A stretch of DNA of 64,000 nucleotides from Cellvibrionaceae bacterium (GTDB lineage Bacteria > Pseudomonadota > Gammaproteobacteria > Pseudomonadales > Cellvibrionaceae). The stretch covers positions 186,001 to 250,000 of the forward strand of contig JAGKWQ010000005.1 in assembly GCA_021151825.1 (NCBI GenBank), given 5' to 3'. Made by a program: the position numbers and the translations under genes. Shown here piece by piece: positions 45,926 to 54,363 of the stretch. The notes beneath the pieces were generated by a model. It was given only the letters and a program-made list of their open reading frames with translations. It searched no databases and was not told the DNA's origin. The first letter of the stretch is position 1. The number at the start of each line of letters is the position of its first letter.

Positions 45926-47371
45926 TCAGCTGGAGAGATTGAGCTTGTAGTGCGGGCCGCTGACATTGGTAATGATTTGTTTGCTCAATGAACCAACAAC
46001 CATCCCGGTCGCTGCCGCCAACACGCCAGCTAACTGGGCAGGGAAGACTTCACCCGCAGGCGTGAAGGTGAAAAATAACCAGACACTCAAACCGGCACCA
46101 ATCGAGAGCAATGCACCCTGCGTGGTAGCGCGTTTCCAATATAAGCCGGATACCAACGGCACAAATGCACCCACTAATGGTATCTGGTAAGCACCGGAGA
46201 CCAGGTCATATATCGATGTACCTTCAAGGGCTACCGAATAAGTACAGACGCAAATACCGAAGATCAACACCGAAATACGCATGTTGCGCAGTTCAGTCTT
46301 GTCATCCGCGCGCGGTACAAATTGATGCCAGATGTTTTCAATAAAGGTGACCGATGGGGCCAACAGGGTTGCCGACGCAGTAGACATCAATGCCGACAAC
46401 AAAGCGCCAAAGAAGAGTACCTGCATTACAAACGGCATGTGCTCCATCACCAGGGTGGGCAACACTTTTTGCGGATCATCAGCGATTAATTGCTGGGCTT
46501 GCTCCGGCATGATGATCAAGGCGCTCAACACCAGGAACATCGGGACAAACGCGAAAATGATGTAACAAGTACCACCAATAATCGGGCCGCGCACTGCCGC
46601 TTTTTCATTTTTGGCAGACATCACCCGTTGGAACACGTCCTGCTGGGGAATAGAGCCGAACATCAAGGTAATTGCTGCACCGATGAAGAACAGGATTTCG
46701 TGGAAGTCCGGCGGAGGCAGGAAGTTGAACAAATCTTTTTCGCTTGCAAGGTTAATCACTTTGTCGGCACCACCAGCGAGGTCAGCGGCGTAAATGGCGA
46801 TTACGGAAAGACCAACGACCAACACAATAATCTGTACAAGATCAGTGACTGCAATCGACCACATCCCCCCTAACAACGTGTAGGTGGTGATGATTAATGT
46901 GCCCAACATCATGCCGGTGGTGACATCCATTGCACCGCCAGTGAGCAGATTAAATACCAGGCCCAGCGCCGTTACCTGGGCAGCAACCCAGCCGAGATAA
47001 CTCAGGATAATCATCAGTGAACATAACAGTTCTACTTTGCGACCATAGCGCTCGCGGTAATAATCGCTGATGGTCAATAACATCATTTTGTAGAGTTTGG
47101 CAGCGAAAAACAGCCCCACCAAAATCAGGCACATACCGGCACCGAAAGGGTCTTCTACAACACCATTCAAACCCGACTCTACGAACCGCGCCGGAATACC
47201 CATAATGGTTTCCGCACCAAACCAGGTGGCAAATGTAGTAGTCACTACCATGATGAGCGGCAGATGGCGACCGGCAACCACGAAGTCGGCAGTTCCTTTT
47301 ACCCGCCTGGAGGCCCAGAGACCTACAGAGACAGTAACTGCCAAATACATGAAGACAAGCGTCAAGAGCAT
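45926..47371 (-). CDS. Sodium:solute symporter (SSS family)
   Basis: Sodium-coupled transporter of the SSS family, 481 aa with about 13 TM helices. Visible family features: N-terminal GLWASRRVKGTADFVVAGRHLPL, TTFATWFGAETIMGIPARF and the central GSIPQQDVFQRVMSAKNEKAA motif. Later comes the TM stretch with LMSTASATLLAPSVTFIEN, typical of the LeuT-fold core sodium site. Substrate unknown; relatives carry proline, pantothenate, sugars or acetate, and the closest look is of the uncharacterised high-affinity choline/proline-like group. Monocistronic. The 322-bp upstream gap (47372-47693) holds the sutA terminator and nothing else I can identify. Confidence 0.93.
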   Translation of the reverse strand: MLLTLVFMYLAVTVSVGLWASRRVKGTADFVVAGRHLPLIMVVTTTFATWFGAETIMGIPARFVESGLNGVVEDPFGAGMCLILVGLFFAAKLYKMMLLTISDYYRERYGRKVELLCSLMIILSYLGWVAAQVTALGLVFNLLTGGAMDVTTGMMLGTLIITTYTLLGGMWSIAVTDLVQIIVLVVGLSVIAIYAADLAGGADKVINLASEKDLFNFLPPPDFHEILFFIGAAITLMFGSIPQQDVFQRVMSAKNEKAAVRGPIIGGTCYIIFAFVPMFLVLSALIIMPEQAQQLIADDPQKVLPTLVMEHMPFVMQVLFFGALLSALMSTASATLLAPSVTFIENIWHQFVPRADDKTELRNMRISVLIFGICVCTYSVALEGTSIYDLVSGAYQIPLVGAFVPLVSGLYWKRATTQGALLSIGAGLSVWLFFTFTPAGEVFPAQLAGVLAAATGMVVGSLSKQIITNVSGPHYKLNLSS

Positions 47372-47566
47372 GGTTTCACCTTTATCATTTGTTGTTTTTA
47401 CCTTTGGAAATTTTGAACACGCAAATCCAGACTGGCTGACGTCCTTTTGCCCTGACCACCCCAGCTGTCACACACCAGTAATGTTTGATCCGGACGGCAT
47501 TCTATTGCATTTTGATAGCAATTAGCTTGCCTAATTAAGGGTCAATTACTAACGATTTCAAACATA

Positions 47567-47596
47567 AAAAAACCCCACCAAATGGTAGGGTTTTTG
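47567..47596 (-). terminator. Intrinsic terminator downstream of sutA
   Basis: Nine-pair stem (47571-47579 with 47584-47592; one G-U pair on the minus strand), loop of four, A7 on one side and T5 on the other. On the minus strand it is followed by a T-run. It lies about 100 nt after the sutA stop. Confidence 0.82.
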
Positions 47597-47693
47597 TAAA
47601 TCGCAACACATGAATAGCTGACCAATTCTCGCTCGCTTCTACATTAACGCAGAATATCGGGCGAGCCCGAACAAGGATAAATCCAATCAGGTT

Positions 47694-48011
47694 TTATATA
47701 GGACGACCACCATAATCCGGTGTTGGCTTTTTCGGTGGATCTGCCGTTACGTTAGGTGCAACTTCATTAATCTTGCCACCACGAGCTAAAAAAGCAGCAA
47801 CCTGGTCTTCAATTTCGTCCCGCACCTTTTGGCGCGATGCAATACTGAAATCCTCTAACGCTTCTGATTCCGCTGCGGCGGCTTTACTTGAGGAACCGGA
47901 AAAACTGGCATCATCGCTATCCGCAGGCTCATCAGCCTCGTCAGCGTCCTCTTCCCCTTCTACGCCAGTATCGTCTAATTCTTCGTCGTTAATGGGGTCT
48001 TCATCAGTCAT
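47694..48011 (-). CDS. sutA: SutA-like RNA-polymerase-binding regulator
   Basis: Small acidic protein resembling Pseudomonas SutA, which binds RNA polymerase and affects initiation at slow growth. The preferred start is the second ATG (48011; MTDEDPIND), giving 105 aa; the first at 48035 adds eight residues. The N-terminal half is very acidic and disordered, the middle is a helix (ASRQKVRDEIEDQVAAFLARGG), and the C-terminus shows the diagnostic GGKINEVAPNVTADPPKKP block ending GGRPI, nearly identical to what I recall of the SutA tail. The call is from memory of that tail. Divergent from the 48310 gene; the 298-bp gap between them shows no feature I can name. Confidence 0.75.
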   Translation of the reverse strand: MTDEDPINDEELDDTGVEGEEDADEADEPADSDDASFSGSSSKAAAAESEALEDFSIASRQKVRDEIEDQVAAFLARGGKINEVAPNVTADPPKKPTPDYGGRPI

Positions 48012-48309
48012 AATGTCACCTGAAAACTTGTACAATGAAATTCTCTTATTCTTGGCCCCAACAAAAATTACCTGTTTGATGGGAGACTCCGGCTAATTTA
48101 TAGCGCAGACTCTTTTAATCGTCATGATGATTCATGATGCTTTTTTAGGCTTTTTTTGCCTTACTATGGGCCAATGCGGCGGATTTTAGTTATTAACAAT
48201 CAGCAAGTCTAGCATTGGAATCAGGTGATAATAAAAGTAACAAAAACATTACCGGATCCCACTTAACACAATAATTAAAGACACCAAGACCAGGCATTTT
48301 GCAATAATT

Positions 48310-48633
48310 ATGAACACAAAAAAACTGGCTAAATATTTTCCGGAAGTTGCACATCTTCCTCTCCACGAACAGCAGTCGCTGCTGAGCAAAGCCTATGCCG
48401 ATGCAATCGCGCGTGAAAATAAAACGCGTAATTGGAACAACACTTTGGTTACCGTTTTATTGCTGACGACACTTTGTTTTTTAATTGTGCTACTCGTTCG
48501 ACAAATGTTGAATATGTCGCCCGCAACCAGTGCAATGTTGTTGTTACTGATTGCATTCCCCAGTTATTTGTTGGTGCAACAACAACGCATGATCCGGCAA
48601 ATACGTATCAGCTTGCAAAAATTTTTATCATAA
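48310..48633 (+). CDS. Hypothetical two-TM membrane protein
   Basis: A 107-aa protein that I do not recognise. A cytosolic helical N-terminus (KKLAKYFPEVAHLPLHEQQSLLSKAYADAI) precedes two TM helices at about 43-64 and 70-88 and a short basic tail. The N-terminal pattern, in which a short helix with LPxxEQxxLLxxA leads into paired TMs, recurs in small gammaproteobacterial inner-membrane proteins of unknown role. Single gene with its own terminator. Confidence 0.75.
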   Translation: MNTKKLAKYFPEVAHLPLHEQQSLLSKAYADAIARENKTRNWNNTLVTVLLLTTLCFLIVLLVRQMLNMSPATSAMLLLLIAFPSYLLVQQQRMIRQIRISLQKFLS

Positions 48634-48662
48634 AAAAACGCCACTAGAAAGTGACGTTTTTA
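48632..48662. terminator. Terminator between the 48310 gene and glnK2
   Basis: Imperfect seven-pair stem CGCCACT/AGTGACG (one internal mismatch), loop AGAA, between A7 and T5, overlapping the stop of the plus-strand gene. Suitable for both convergent genes. Confidence 0.75.
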
Positions 48663-48702
48663 TTACTCTGCGCTACCCGAAAACCCGCCGGATTAAATCA
48701 AC

Positions 48703-49041
48703 TTATACAGCGTCAGAACCGGTTTCGCCGGTGCGAATGCGGATAATTTCATCCAATGGTGCGATGAAAATTTTACCATCGCCAATTTTTCCGGTTTGCG
48801 CCGCTTTGGTAATTGCTTCTACCGCCTGCTCAACCATCGAATCGTCCACTGCCAACTCAATTTTCACTTTGGGCAGAAAATCAACAACATATTCAGCACC
48901 ACGATAAAGTTCAGTATGACCTTTCTGGCGACCAAAGCCCTTTACTTCGGTCACAGTCATACCCTGAACACCTACATCTGATAATGCAGTGCGCACATCA
49001 TCAAGTTTGAACGGTTTTACAACGGCAGTAATCAGTTTCAT
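48703..49041 (-). CDS. glnK: P-II family nitrogen regulatory protein (second copy)
   Basis: Trimeric P-II signal protein that binds ATP/ADP and 2-oxoglutarate and controls AmtB, NtrB and the adenylyltransferase. A long in-frame extension reaches 49233, but the ATG at 49041 follows a clear AAGGA site and gives the canonical 112 aa. The T-loop with uridylylation Tyr51 (YRGAEYVVDF) is intact, as are the B-loop (TGKIGDGKIF) and C-loop. It lies 194 bp downstream of amtB2. It is closely related to the P-II at 52179, differing mainly in the C-terminal half (DEIIRIRTGETGSDAV). Confidence 0.96.
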   Translation of the reverse strand: MKLITAVVKPFKLDDVRTALSDVGVQGMTVTEVKGFGRQKGHTELYRGAEYVVDFLPKVKIELAVDDSMVEQAVEAITKAAQTGKIGDGKIFIAPLDEIIRIRTGETGSDAV

Positions 49042-49235
49042 TATTAATTCCTTTGCTGGAGTCTTAAGGAGGCGGCGCTGGAAAATCTTGCCAATCAGAT
49101 ACCTGGCTCGACCCCAACAACTTGGAGTTAAAGATACACCCAAGCTTCGCCCATCAACAACAACTTTGTAATAAATTGGTTTAGGGAGGCCCGCATCTGC
49201 AACACAGGTTCGCAGGCCGGTTTTTTGTCTCACAA

Positions 49236-50501
49236 TTACTTGTTGGTAAATTCAGGATAGGCTTCCATACCACACTCAGCCAAATCCACTCCTTCAAATT
49301 CTTCTTCTTCGGATACACGTATACCCATCACACGTTTGATTACAAACCAGGCAATGTAGCTGGTTATAAATACCCATCCGAAAATCGCTACAGCGCCAAT
49401 TAGCTGCCCGAGAAAACTGGTCCCCGTCGCGGTGAATGGCACCACCAATAAACCGTACAGGCCAGCCCCGCCATGAACAGAAATTGCACCAACAGGATCA
49501 TCAATACGCAACCTGTCCAACCCTAAAATGCAGAACACCACAATAGCGCCAGCGATCAGGCCGATAAAAACCGAACCCATTGCGCTCGGTGTATCCGGGC
49601 TAGCGGTAATTGCCACCAGACCTCCGAGTGCCCCATTTAAAATCATGGTGAGATCCGCTTTACCGAATAGCACACGTGCAATGATTAACGCACCAATCAA
49701 ACCACCTGCTGCCGATGCATTGGTATTCACAAATACCAATGCAATAGTGTTGGCGTTGGTGATATCACCCAGCTTGAGCACCGAACCACCGTTGAAACCA
49801 AACCAGCCGAACCAGAGGATAATTGCTCCAAGGGTCGAGAGTGGCAAGTTTGCACCGGGGATCGCATGGACCTCACCGTTGGGACCATATTTACCTTTGC
49901 GCGCACCGAGGAGTAAAACCCCGGATAGTGCTGCCGCAGCACCGGTCAAATGCACAACACCCGAGCCGGCAAAGTCCTTAAAGCCAAATTGATCATCCAG
50001 ATTCAAACCGAAGACGCCCGCTGAACCCCACACCCATGATCCTTCCACCGGATAAATGCAACCAACCATGATGAGAGAGAACAACAAAAACGCCCAAAGT
50101 TTCATTCGCTCGGCAACAGCACCGGACACGATCGACATACAGGTTGCAGCAAACACAACTTGAAAGAAAAAATTCGCTGCCGGTGAAAAAATCGCACCGC
50201 CACCAAAACCACCTTCACGCTCGGTAAAACTTTTCAGGGTTTGGTCGACATCAACTGCACCAATTCCCGTTACGAAAAATTTATCGCCGTACATGATTGC
50301 GAAGCCACAGACCAGATACATCACACTGGCAGTTGCATAAAGCACGATGTTTTTGGTTAGTATTTCCGCTGTATTTTTAGCGCGCACCAAACCGGATTCC
50401 AGCATGGCAAAACCCGCCGCCATCCACATCACCAACGCGCCACACATCAAAAAGTAAAACGTATCCAGCGCATATTGGAGGTGATAAATATTTTCTTCCA
50501 T
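49236..50501 (-). CDS. amtB: Ammonium transporter AmtB (second copy)
   Basis: Ammonium channel/transporter of the Amt/MEP/Rh family, 421 aa with 11-12 TM helices. The twin pore histidines are in VVHLTGAAAALSG and AISVHGGAGLYG. The conserved GAKNTAEIL-type motif after TM1 is present (RAKNTAEILTKN), and the cytosolic C-terminal tail contains the EEEEFEGVDLAECGMEAYPEF block that contacts P-II. It lacks a signal peptide-like extension, unlike its neighbour. A terminator separates it from amtB1, so it may be partly independent. Sequence divergence from amtB1 is high, so this is not a recent duplication. Confidence 0.95.
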   Translation of the reverse strand: MEENIYHLQYALDTFYFLMCGALVMWMAAGFAMLESGLVRAKNTAEILTKNIVLYATASVMYLVCGFAIMYGDKFFVTGIGAVDVDQTLKSFTEREGGFGGGAIFSPAANFFFQVVFAATCMSIVSGAVAERMKLWAFLLFSLIMVGCIYPVEGSWVWGSAGVFGLNLDDQFGFKDFAGSGVVHLTGAAAALSGVLLLGARKGKYGPNGEVHAIPGANLPLSTLGAIILWFGWFGFNGGSVLKLGDITNANTIALVFVNTNASAAGGLIGALIIARVLFGKADLTMILNGALGGLVAITASPDTPSAMGSVFIGLIAGAIVVFCILGLDRLRIDDPVGAISVHGGAGLYGLLVVPFTATGTSFLGQLIGAVAIFGWVFITSYIAWFVIKRVMGIRVSEEEEFEGVDLAECGMEAYPEFTNK

Positions 50502-50520
50502 CAGCAGTTCCCCATACCCG

Positions 50521-50559
50521 AAAATAAAAAGGCGCTTTGCAGTTACACCGCAAAGCGCC
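50521..50559 (-). terminator. Intrinsic terminator between the two amtB genes
   Basis: Ten-base-pair perfect stem GGCGCTTTGC/GCAAAGCGCC (50531-50540 with 50550-50559), with T5AT4 on the minus-strand 3' side. It lies 8 nt after the amtB1 stop, so amtB2 would need read-through or its own promoter. Confidence 0.92.
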
Positions 50560-50566
50560 AGGGGAA

Positions 50567-52111
50567 TTACATGTGGTAGCCACGCTCGCCGTGCTCGGCA
50601 GTATCCAGACCTTCGGTCTCAACTTCTTCAGTTACACGCAGACCGATCACGATATCAACCAGTTTGAACGCGATGAAAGATACTACACCGGACCATACGA
50701 TGGTGATCAACACACCTTTGGTTTGGATCCATGTTTGGGTACCGATACCCGCGAAGCCCCAGGTTCCGGCAACGTAGTCGTACACACCGGTACCACCCAG
50801 GTCAGGGCTGTTGAATACACCGGTCAGGATCGCACCAACGATACCGCCCACACAGTGCACGCCGAAGACGTCGAGGGAATCGTCATAACCCAACCAGGAT
50901 TTCAGTTTCAGTACCGCCAGCATACAGATCAGACCACCTGCCACACCAATTACCAGCGCGCCCATCGGACCAACCCAACCACAGGCAGGAGTAATCGCAA
51001 CCAGACCCGCAATAGCACCGGATGCAGCGCCCAACATCGTTGGTTTACCACGCACCAGCCACTCTCCGAAGGTCCAGGCCAACACAGCAGCAGCGGTTGC
51101 CAGGAAGGTGTTGATGAATACTTGTGCAGCGAAGGCGTTAGCTTCCAGGTTTGAACCCACGTTGAAACCGAACCAACCTACCCAGAGGATTGCCGCACCT
51201 ACCATTGTGAATGGCACATTGTGTGGAGCAAGAGAGGCGTTACCGAAACCTTTACGTTTACCGATCAACAAGCAACCTACCAGACCAGCGATACCGGCGT
51301 TGATGTGAACCACAGTACCACCGGCGAAATCCAGCGCACCCAATTGGAAGATATAACCGGCACCAGCAGTCGCTTCAGCGGCAGCTTCAGCAGTCGTGTA
51401 AGCATCTGGACCCGCCCAGAACCACACCATATGTGCGATTGGCAAGTAAGCAAAGGTGAACCACAACACCGCAAACACCAACACCGCAGAGAACTTCATA
51501 CGCTCGGCAAATGCACCGACGATCAAACACGGGGTCAAAGCAGCGAAGGTCATTTGGAAGGCAGCGTACATATATTCAGGGATGTAAATGCCCTTACTGA
51601 AGGTCGCGGCGGGTAACAGGTTACCGGCTGCATCGAGCATATCTTTCAGGAACAGGCGATCAAACCCGCCGAAGAATGCACTGCCCGAGGTGAATGCCAG
51701 TGAGTATCCGTAAATCGACCAGAGCACAGCGATCAAACAGAAGGTCACAAACACCTGCATGGACAATGACAGAATGTTTTTGGCGCGAACCATACCGCCG
51801 TAGAACAGCGCGAGACCCGGCAGCACCATGAAAATAACCAGCAAGGTAGCGGTTAACATCCAGGCGATATCGCCCTTCTCAAAAGTGGCTGCAACGGGAG
51901 CGGCAGCTTCTTCTGCAGGAGCAGCAACGGCTTCAGCCGGAGCGGCCGCTTCAGCAGCAGGTTCGGCGACAGCGTCAGCGGCGACCGATGAAACCGCTTC
52001 AGCAGCAGGTGCAACATCATCCTGCGCCCACACACCGCCGGCGGGAAGTATCAACGCGGCCAGTAAGGCCAGCGGAGCGAGCTTAACGCCCATACGAAAT
52101 AGTTTATTCAC
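50567..52111 (-). CDS. amtB: Ammonium transporter AmtB with a long low-complexity N-terminus
   Basis: Ammonium transporter of 514 aa. The signal peptide (cleavage near VWA-QDD) is followed by a 50-residue Ala/Pro/Glu-rich stretch (about 30-78) before TM1, which is unusual for AmtB and would be periplasmic. The transporter core is complete: pore histidines in VVHINAGIAGL and FGVHCVGGIVGA, VRAKNILS after TM1, and a C-terminal tail LRVTEEVETEGLDTAEHGERGYHM typical for P-II contact. Directly downstream of glnK (67 bp), the classic glnK-amtB unit, and probably driven by the sigma-54 promoter. Confidence 0.96.
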   Translation of the reverse strand: MNKLFRMGVKLAPLALLAALILPAGGVWAQDDVAPAAEAVSSVAADAVAEPAAEAAAPAEAVAAPAEEAAAPVAATFEKGDIAWMLTATLLVIFMVLPGLALFYGGMVRAKNILSLSMQVFVTFCLIAVLWSIYGYSLAFTSGSAFFGGFDRLFLKDMLDAAGNLLPAATFSKGIYIPEYMYAAFQMTFAALTPCLIVGAFAERMKFSAVLVFAVLWFTFAYLPIAHMVWFWAGPDAYTTAEAAAEATAGAGYIFQLGALDFAGGTVVHINAGIAGLVGCLLIGKRKGFGNASLAPHNVPFTMVGAAILWVGWFGFNVGSNLEANAFAAQVFINTFLATAAAVLAWTFGEWLVRGKPTMLGAASGAIAGLVAITPACGWVGPMGALVIGVAGGLICMLAVLKLKSWLGYDDSLDVFGVHCVGGIVGAILTGVFNSPDLGGTGVYDYVAGTWGFAGIGTQTWIQTKGVLITIVWSGVVSFIAFKLVDIVIGLRVTEEVETEGLDTAEHGERGYHM

Positions 52112-52178
52112 GAAAGTATTCTCCTGAGGTGATTTGTCTGATGCCAGCAGCCATGCATAGCTGGTCGCTTGTTATCGT

Positions 52179-52517
52179 TTAAAGAGCTTCGTTACCTGTT
52201 TCTCCGGTACGGATGCGTACCACTTGCTCCAAATCGGAGACAAAAATCTTGCCGTCACCGATCTTGCTGCTGTTGGCCGCTTTGGTGATGGCCTCAACCA
52301 CAACATCGGTCTGGGCATCAGAAACGGCTATTTCCACTTTGGTTTTGGGCAAAAAATCCACCACGTACTCTGCTCCACGGTAGAGTTCGGAGTGGCCTTT
52401 CTGACGACCAAAGCCTTTTACTTCAGTCACGGTCATACCGTGAACGCCTATGTCGGAGAGGGCTTCACGCACCACATCCAGCTTGAACGGCTTGATGATC
52501 GCTGTTACCAATTTCAT
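52179..52517 (-). CDS. glnK: P-II family nitrogen regulatory protein (first copy)
   Basis: P-II signal protein paired with AmtB. The ATG at 52517, preceded by AGGAG, yields the canonical 112 aa, although a longer frame extends to 52625. Tyr51 for uridylylation lies in YRGAEYVVDF; the B-loop is SSKIGDGKIF and the tail EQVVRIRTGETGNEAL. It is the promoter-proximal gene of the glnK-amtB unit. Its leader carries a terminator-like hairpin directly before the ribosome-binding site and a sigma-54 promoter further upstream, so nitrogen limitation should induce it through NtrC. No NtrC site could be assigned with certainty. Confidence 0.97.
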   Translation of the reverse strand: MKLVTAIIKPFKLDVVREALSDIGVHGMTVTEVKGFGRQKGHSELYRGAEYVVDFLPKTKVEIAVSDAQTDVVVEAITKAANSSKIGDGKIFVSDLEQVVRIRTGETGNEAL

Positions 52518-52525
52518 TGTTCGCA

Positions 52526-52559
52526 CTCCTGAAAAAATCCCCGCACCAAACGGTGCGGG
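52526..52559 (-). promoter_or_regulatory. Terminator-like hairpin in the glnK leader
   Basis: On the minus strand an eight-pair stem CCCGCACC/GGTGCGGG (52559-52552 with 52547-52540), loop GTTT, is followed by GA, then T6 (52537-52532) and at once the AGGAG ribosome-binding site (52530-52526) of glnK. By structure this is an intrinsic terminator placed between the promoter and the first gene of its own operon, which suggests attenuation. An alternative is that it ends a short leader or small RNA. Confidence 0.7.
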
Positions 52560-52653
52560 AAACACCGGAAATACTGTCCAGCCGAGGGTTGATGGCCAAA
52601 AAACGTTGTTCCAGCAACCACTCAAACCGACATCAAGTACTCACGTAAAATTT

Positions 52654-52670
52654 TGCACAGAGCAGGCCAA
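52654..52670 (-). promoter_or_regulatory. Sigma-54 promoter upstream of glnK
   Basis: The minus strand reads TTGGCCTGCTCTGTGCA, with GG and GC ten bases apart as in the RpoN consensus TTGGCAC-N5-TTGCA. It lies about 137 nt before the glnK start, so the transcript has a leader of about 125 nt. The rest of 52671-52941, up to ubiK, has no gene and no other motif I can defend. Confidence 0.72.
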
Positions 52671-52941
52671 TTTCATAAAAACAATTAGAATCAATTAGTT
52701 AGGGCTATTTATTGGCGCGAAAAGTAAAAATATCCAAGATCGAATACAAGTGCTGCACCATTTTTGACCAGCCGTACAAACCTTAGGCACCATTTATGAA
52801 CATCGACATTTAAAGCAACCTGGAAGGCAACATGAAAAGCCCTCCAAACCGGCAGGCAAGGGATTTGGGTGCGATTAGGAAGGGGACGCAGTAAACTGCG
52901 CAAATACATGAAATTGAGGCGGGCAACCGCAGGAGTGAGGA

Positions 52942-53166
52942 ATGATCAGGAATTTGACTGAAAAATTGATGGAAGAAATCCAGCACCATCTTCCCAATGG
53001 CGAACAGCTTATTCCCAAGCGTGAAATCCATATTGCCTTGCAAGCCGCGCTGGCGCGCCTGGATCTGGTAACACGGGAAGAATTTGAGGCGCAGGCAGCG
53101 GTGCTACAGCGCACCCGGCAGAAACTCGAACAACTGGAGCAACAGTTGGCAACATTAGAGCGCTAA
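52942..53166 (+). CDS. ubiK: UbiK family accessory factor (BMFP domain)
   Basis: Small accessory factor for aerobic ubiquinone biosynthesis (formerly YqiC), thought to help assemble the Ubi complex and to bind membranes. The 74-aa protein starts MIRNLTEKLMEEIQHHLPNGEQ and has an amphipathic N-terminal helix and a C-terminal coiled coil (about 40-74) with the L-V-T-R-E-E-F-E motif of the BMFP family. Position between glnK-amtB and comM matches the usual order. Confidence 0.93.
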   Translation: MIRNLTEKLMEEIQHHLPNGEQLIPKREIHIALQAALARLDLVTREEFEAQAAVLQRTRQKLEQLEQQLATLER

Positions 53167-53263
53167 ATCGGCCCAGTCGCCTCAATCACTGGTCTGGGGC
53201 TGATAGCTGATTTATAGTCCGCTCCACCAAAAACTGCTTTCAAATCAACTACAAGGATCGTTT

Positions 53264-54301
53264 ATGTCTCTCGCTATCGTATTTTCGCGCGCCAAACTTG
53301 GCATCAATGCCCCGCAAGTCACCGTCGAAGTCCATATCTCCAACGGTTTGCCTGGCCTGTCTATCGTCGGCCTTCCCGAGACCGCAGTGAAGGAAAGCAA
53401 AGATCGGGTACGTAGCGCCATCATCAATAGCCATCTCGAATTTCCTGCCCAGCGAATAACGGTAAACTTAGCGCCAGCCGACCTCCCAAAAGAGGGTGGC
53501 CGGTATGACTTGCCTATTGCCCTGGGAATTCTCGCCGCCTCAGGCCAAATTCCCCTGGAACAGCTTGAACGCCATGAATTTTTGGGCGAACTGGCCCTTT
53601 CCGGTGAGCTGCGCCCAATTAGTGCAGCACTTCCCGCAGCGCTCGCGTGCGGTGACGCCAAGCGTGACTTGATTATTAGCACGGCCAGCGCAGGCGAAGC
53701 GGCCTTGAGCAGCATTACGCGCGTATTTGGTGCGCCTAATCTTCTACAAGTTTGTGCTCATTTGCACCAACGGGAGCCATTAAAGCCAGCAACTCCCGCG
53801 CAAGATAGCTTCCTTTCTGCCACAGATCCGCTGGATATCCTCGACGTTAAAGGCCAATCACACGCCAAACGCGCGTTGGAAATCGCCGCCAGTGGCAGCC
53901 ATAACTTATTGTTTTACGGCCCTCCAGGTACAGGCAAAACCATGTTAGCCAGTCGTTTGCCAGGACTATTGCCTGGTTTAAGCGAGCGGGAAATGCTGGA
54001 TGTCGCCGCGATTTATTCCGTCGCAGCACAAGCCAAGGAATACCAATGGCGCCAGCGCCCTTTTAGATCGCCCCATCACACCGCGTCTGCAATTGCACTG
54101 GTAGGGGGTGGAACAAATCCAAAGCCGGGAGAAATTTCGTTAGCGCATGCGGGTGTGCTTTTTCTGGATGAGTTACCCGAGTTTTCACGACAAGTATTGG
54201 AAGTATTGCGCGAGCCATTGGAGAGCGGCGAAGTGCGTATTTCCCGCGCCCGCAATCAGGCATGTTTTCCCGCACGATTTCAGTTGATAGCATATCTTTA
54301 A
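53264..54301 (+). pseudogene. comM: comM (YifB), 5' part, interrupted by island insertion
   Basis: ComM is a hexameric AAA+ branch-migration helicase used in natural transformation. The N-terminal part is intact: LSIVGLPETAVKESKDRVRSAI, then Walker A in GPPGTGKTML and Walker B in GVLFLDELPEF. The reading frame follows the family to FPARFQLIA and then, where the family continues A-M-N-P-C/S-P, reads YL-stop. About 345 of some 500 residues remain; the C-terminal sensor-2 and lid region is missing. The break at about 54292 coincides with a change to AT-rich DNA. The remaining 3' part is expected at the far end of the island, outside the window. Any truncated product should be non-functional. Confidence 0.95.
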
Positions 54302-54363
54302 CATGGATAGGATTAACTGTTCCTGCATAGACTGTTTGTAAAACTCTTAATTTTCAGATAGTT

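Noticed and set aside
49042..49233. 64-residue N-terminal extension of the second P-II protein
   Set aside because: The P-II family begins at MKLIxAVxKPFKL, and that ATG has a strong ribosome-binding site; the extension is unrelated leader sequence.
49171..49235. Second sigma-54 promoter before the downstream glnK
   Set aside because: The best candidate keeps TTGCA but lacks the essential GG ten bases before GC.
49528..51616. Several 100-200 codon plus-strand frames opposite the amtB genes
   Set aside because: They mirror the codon bias of amtB on the other strand and show no family features.
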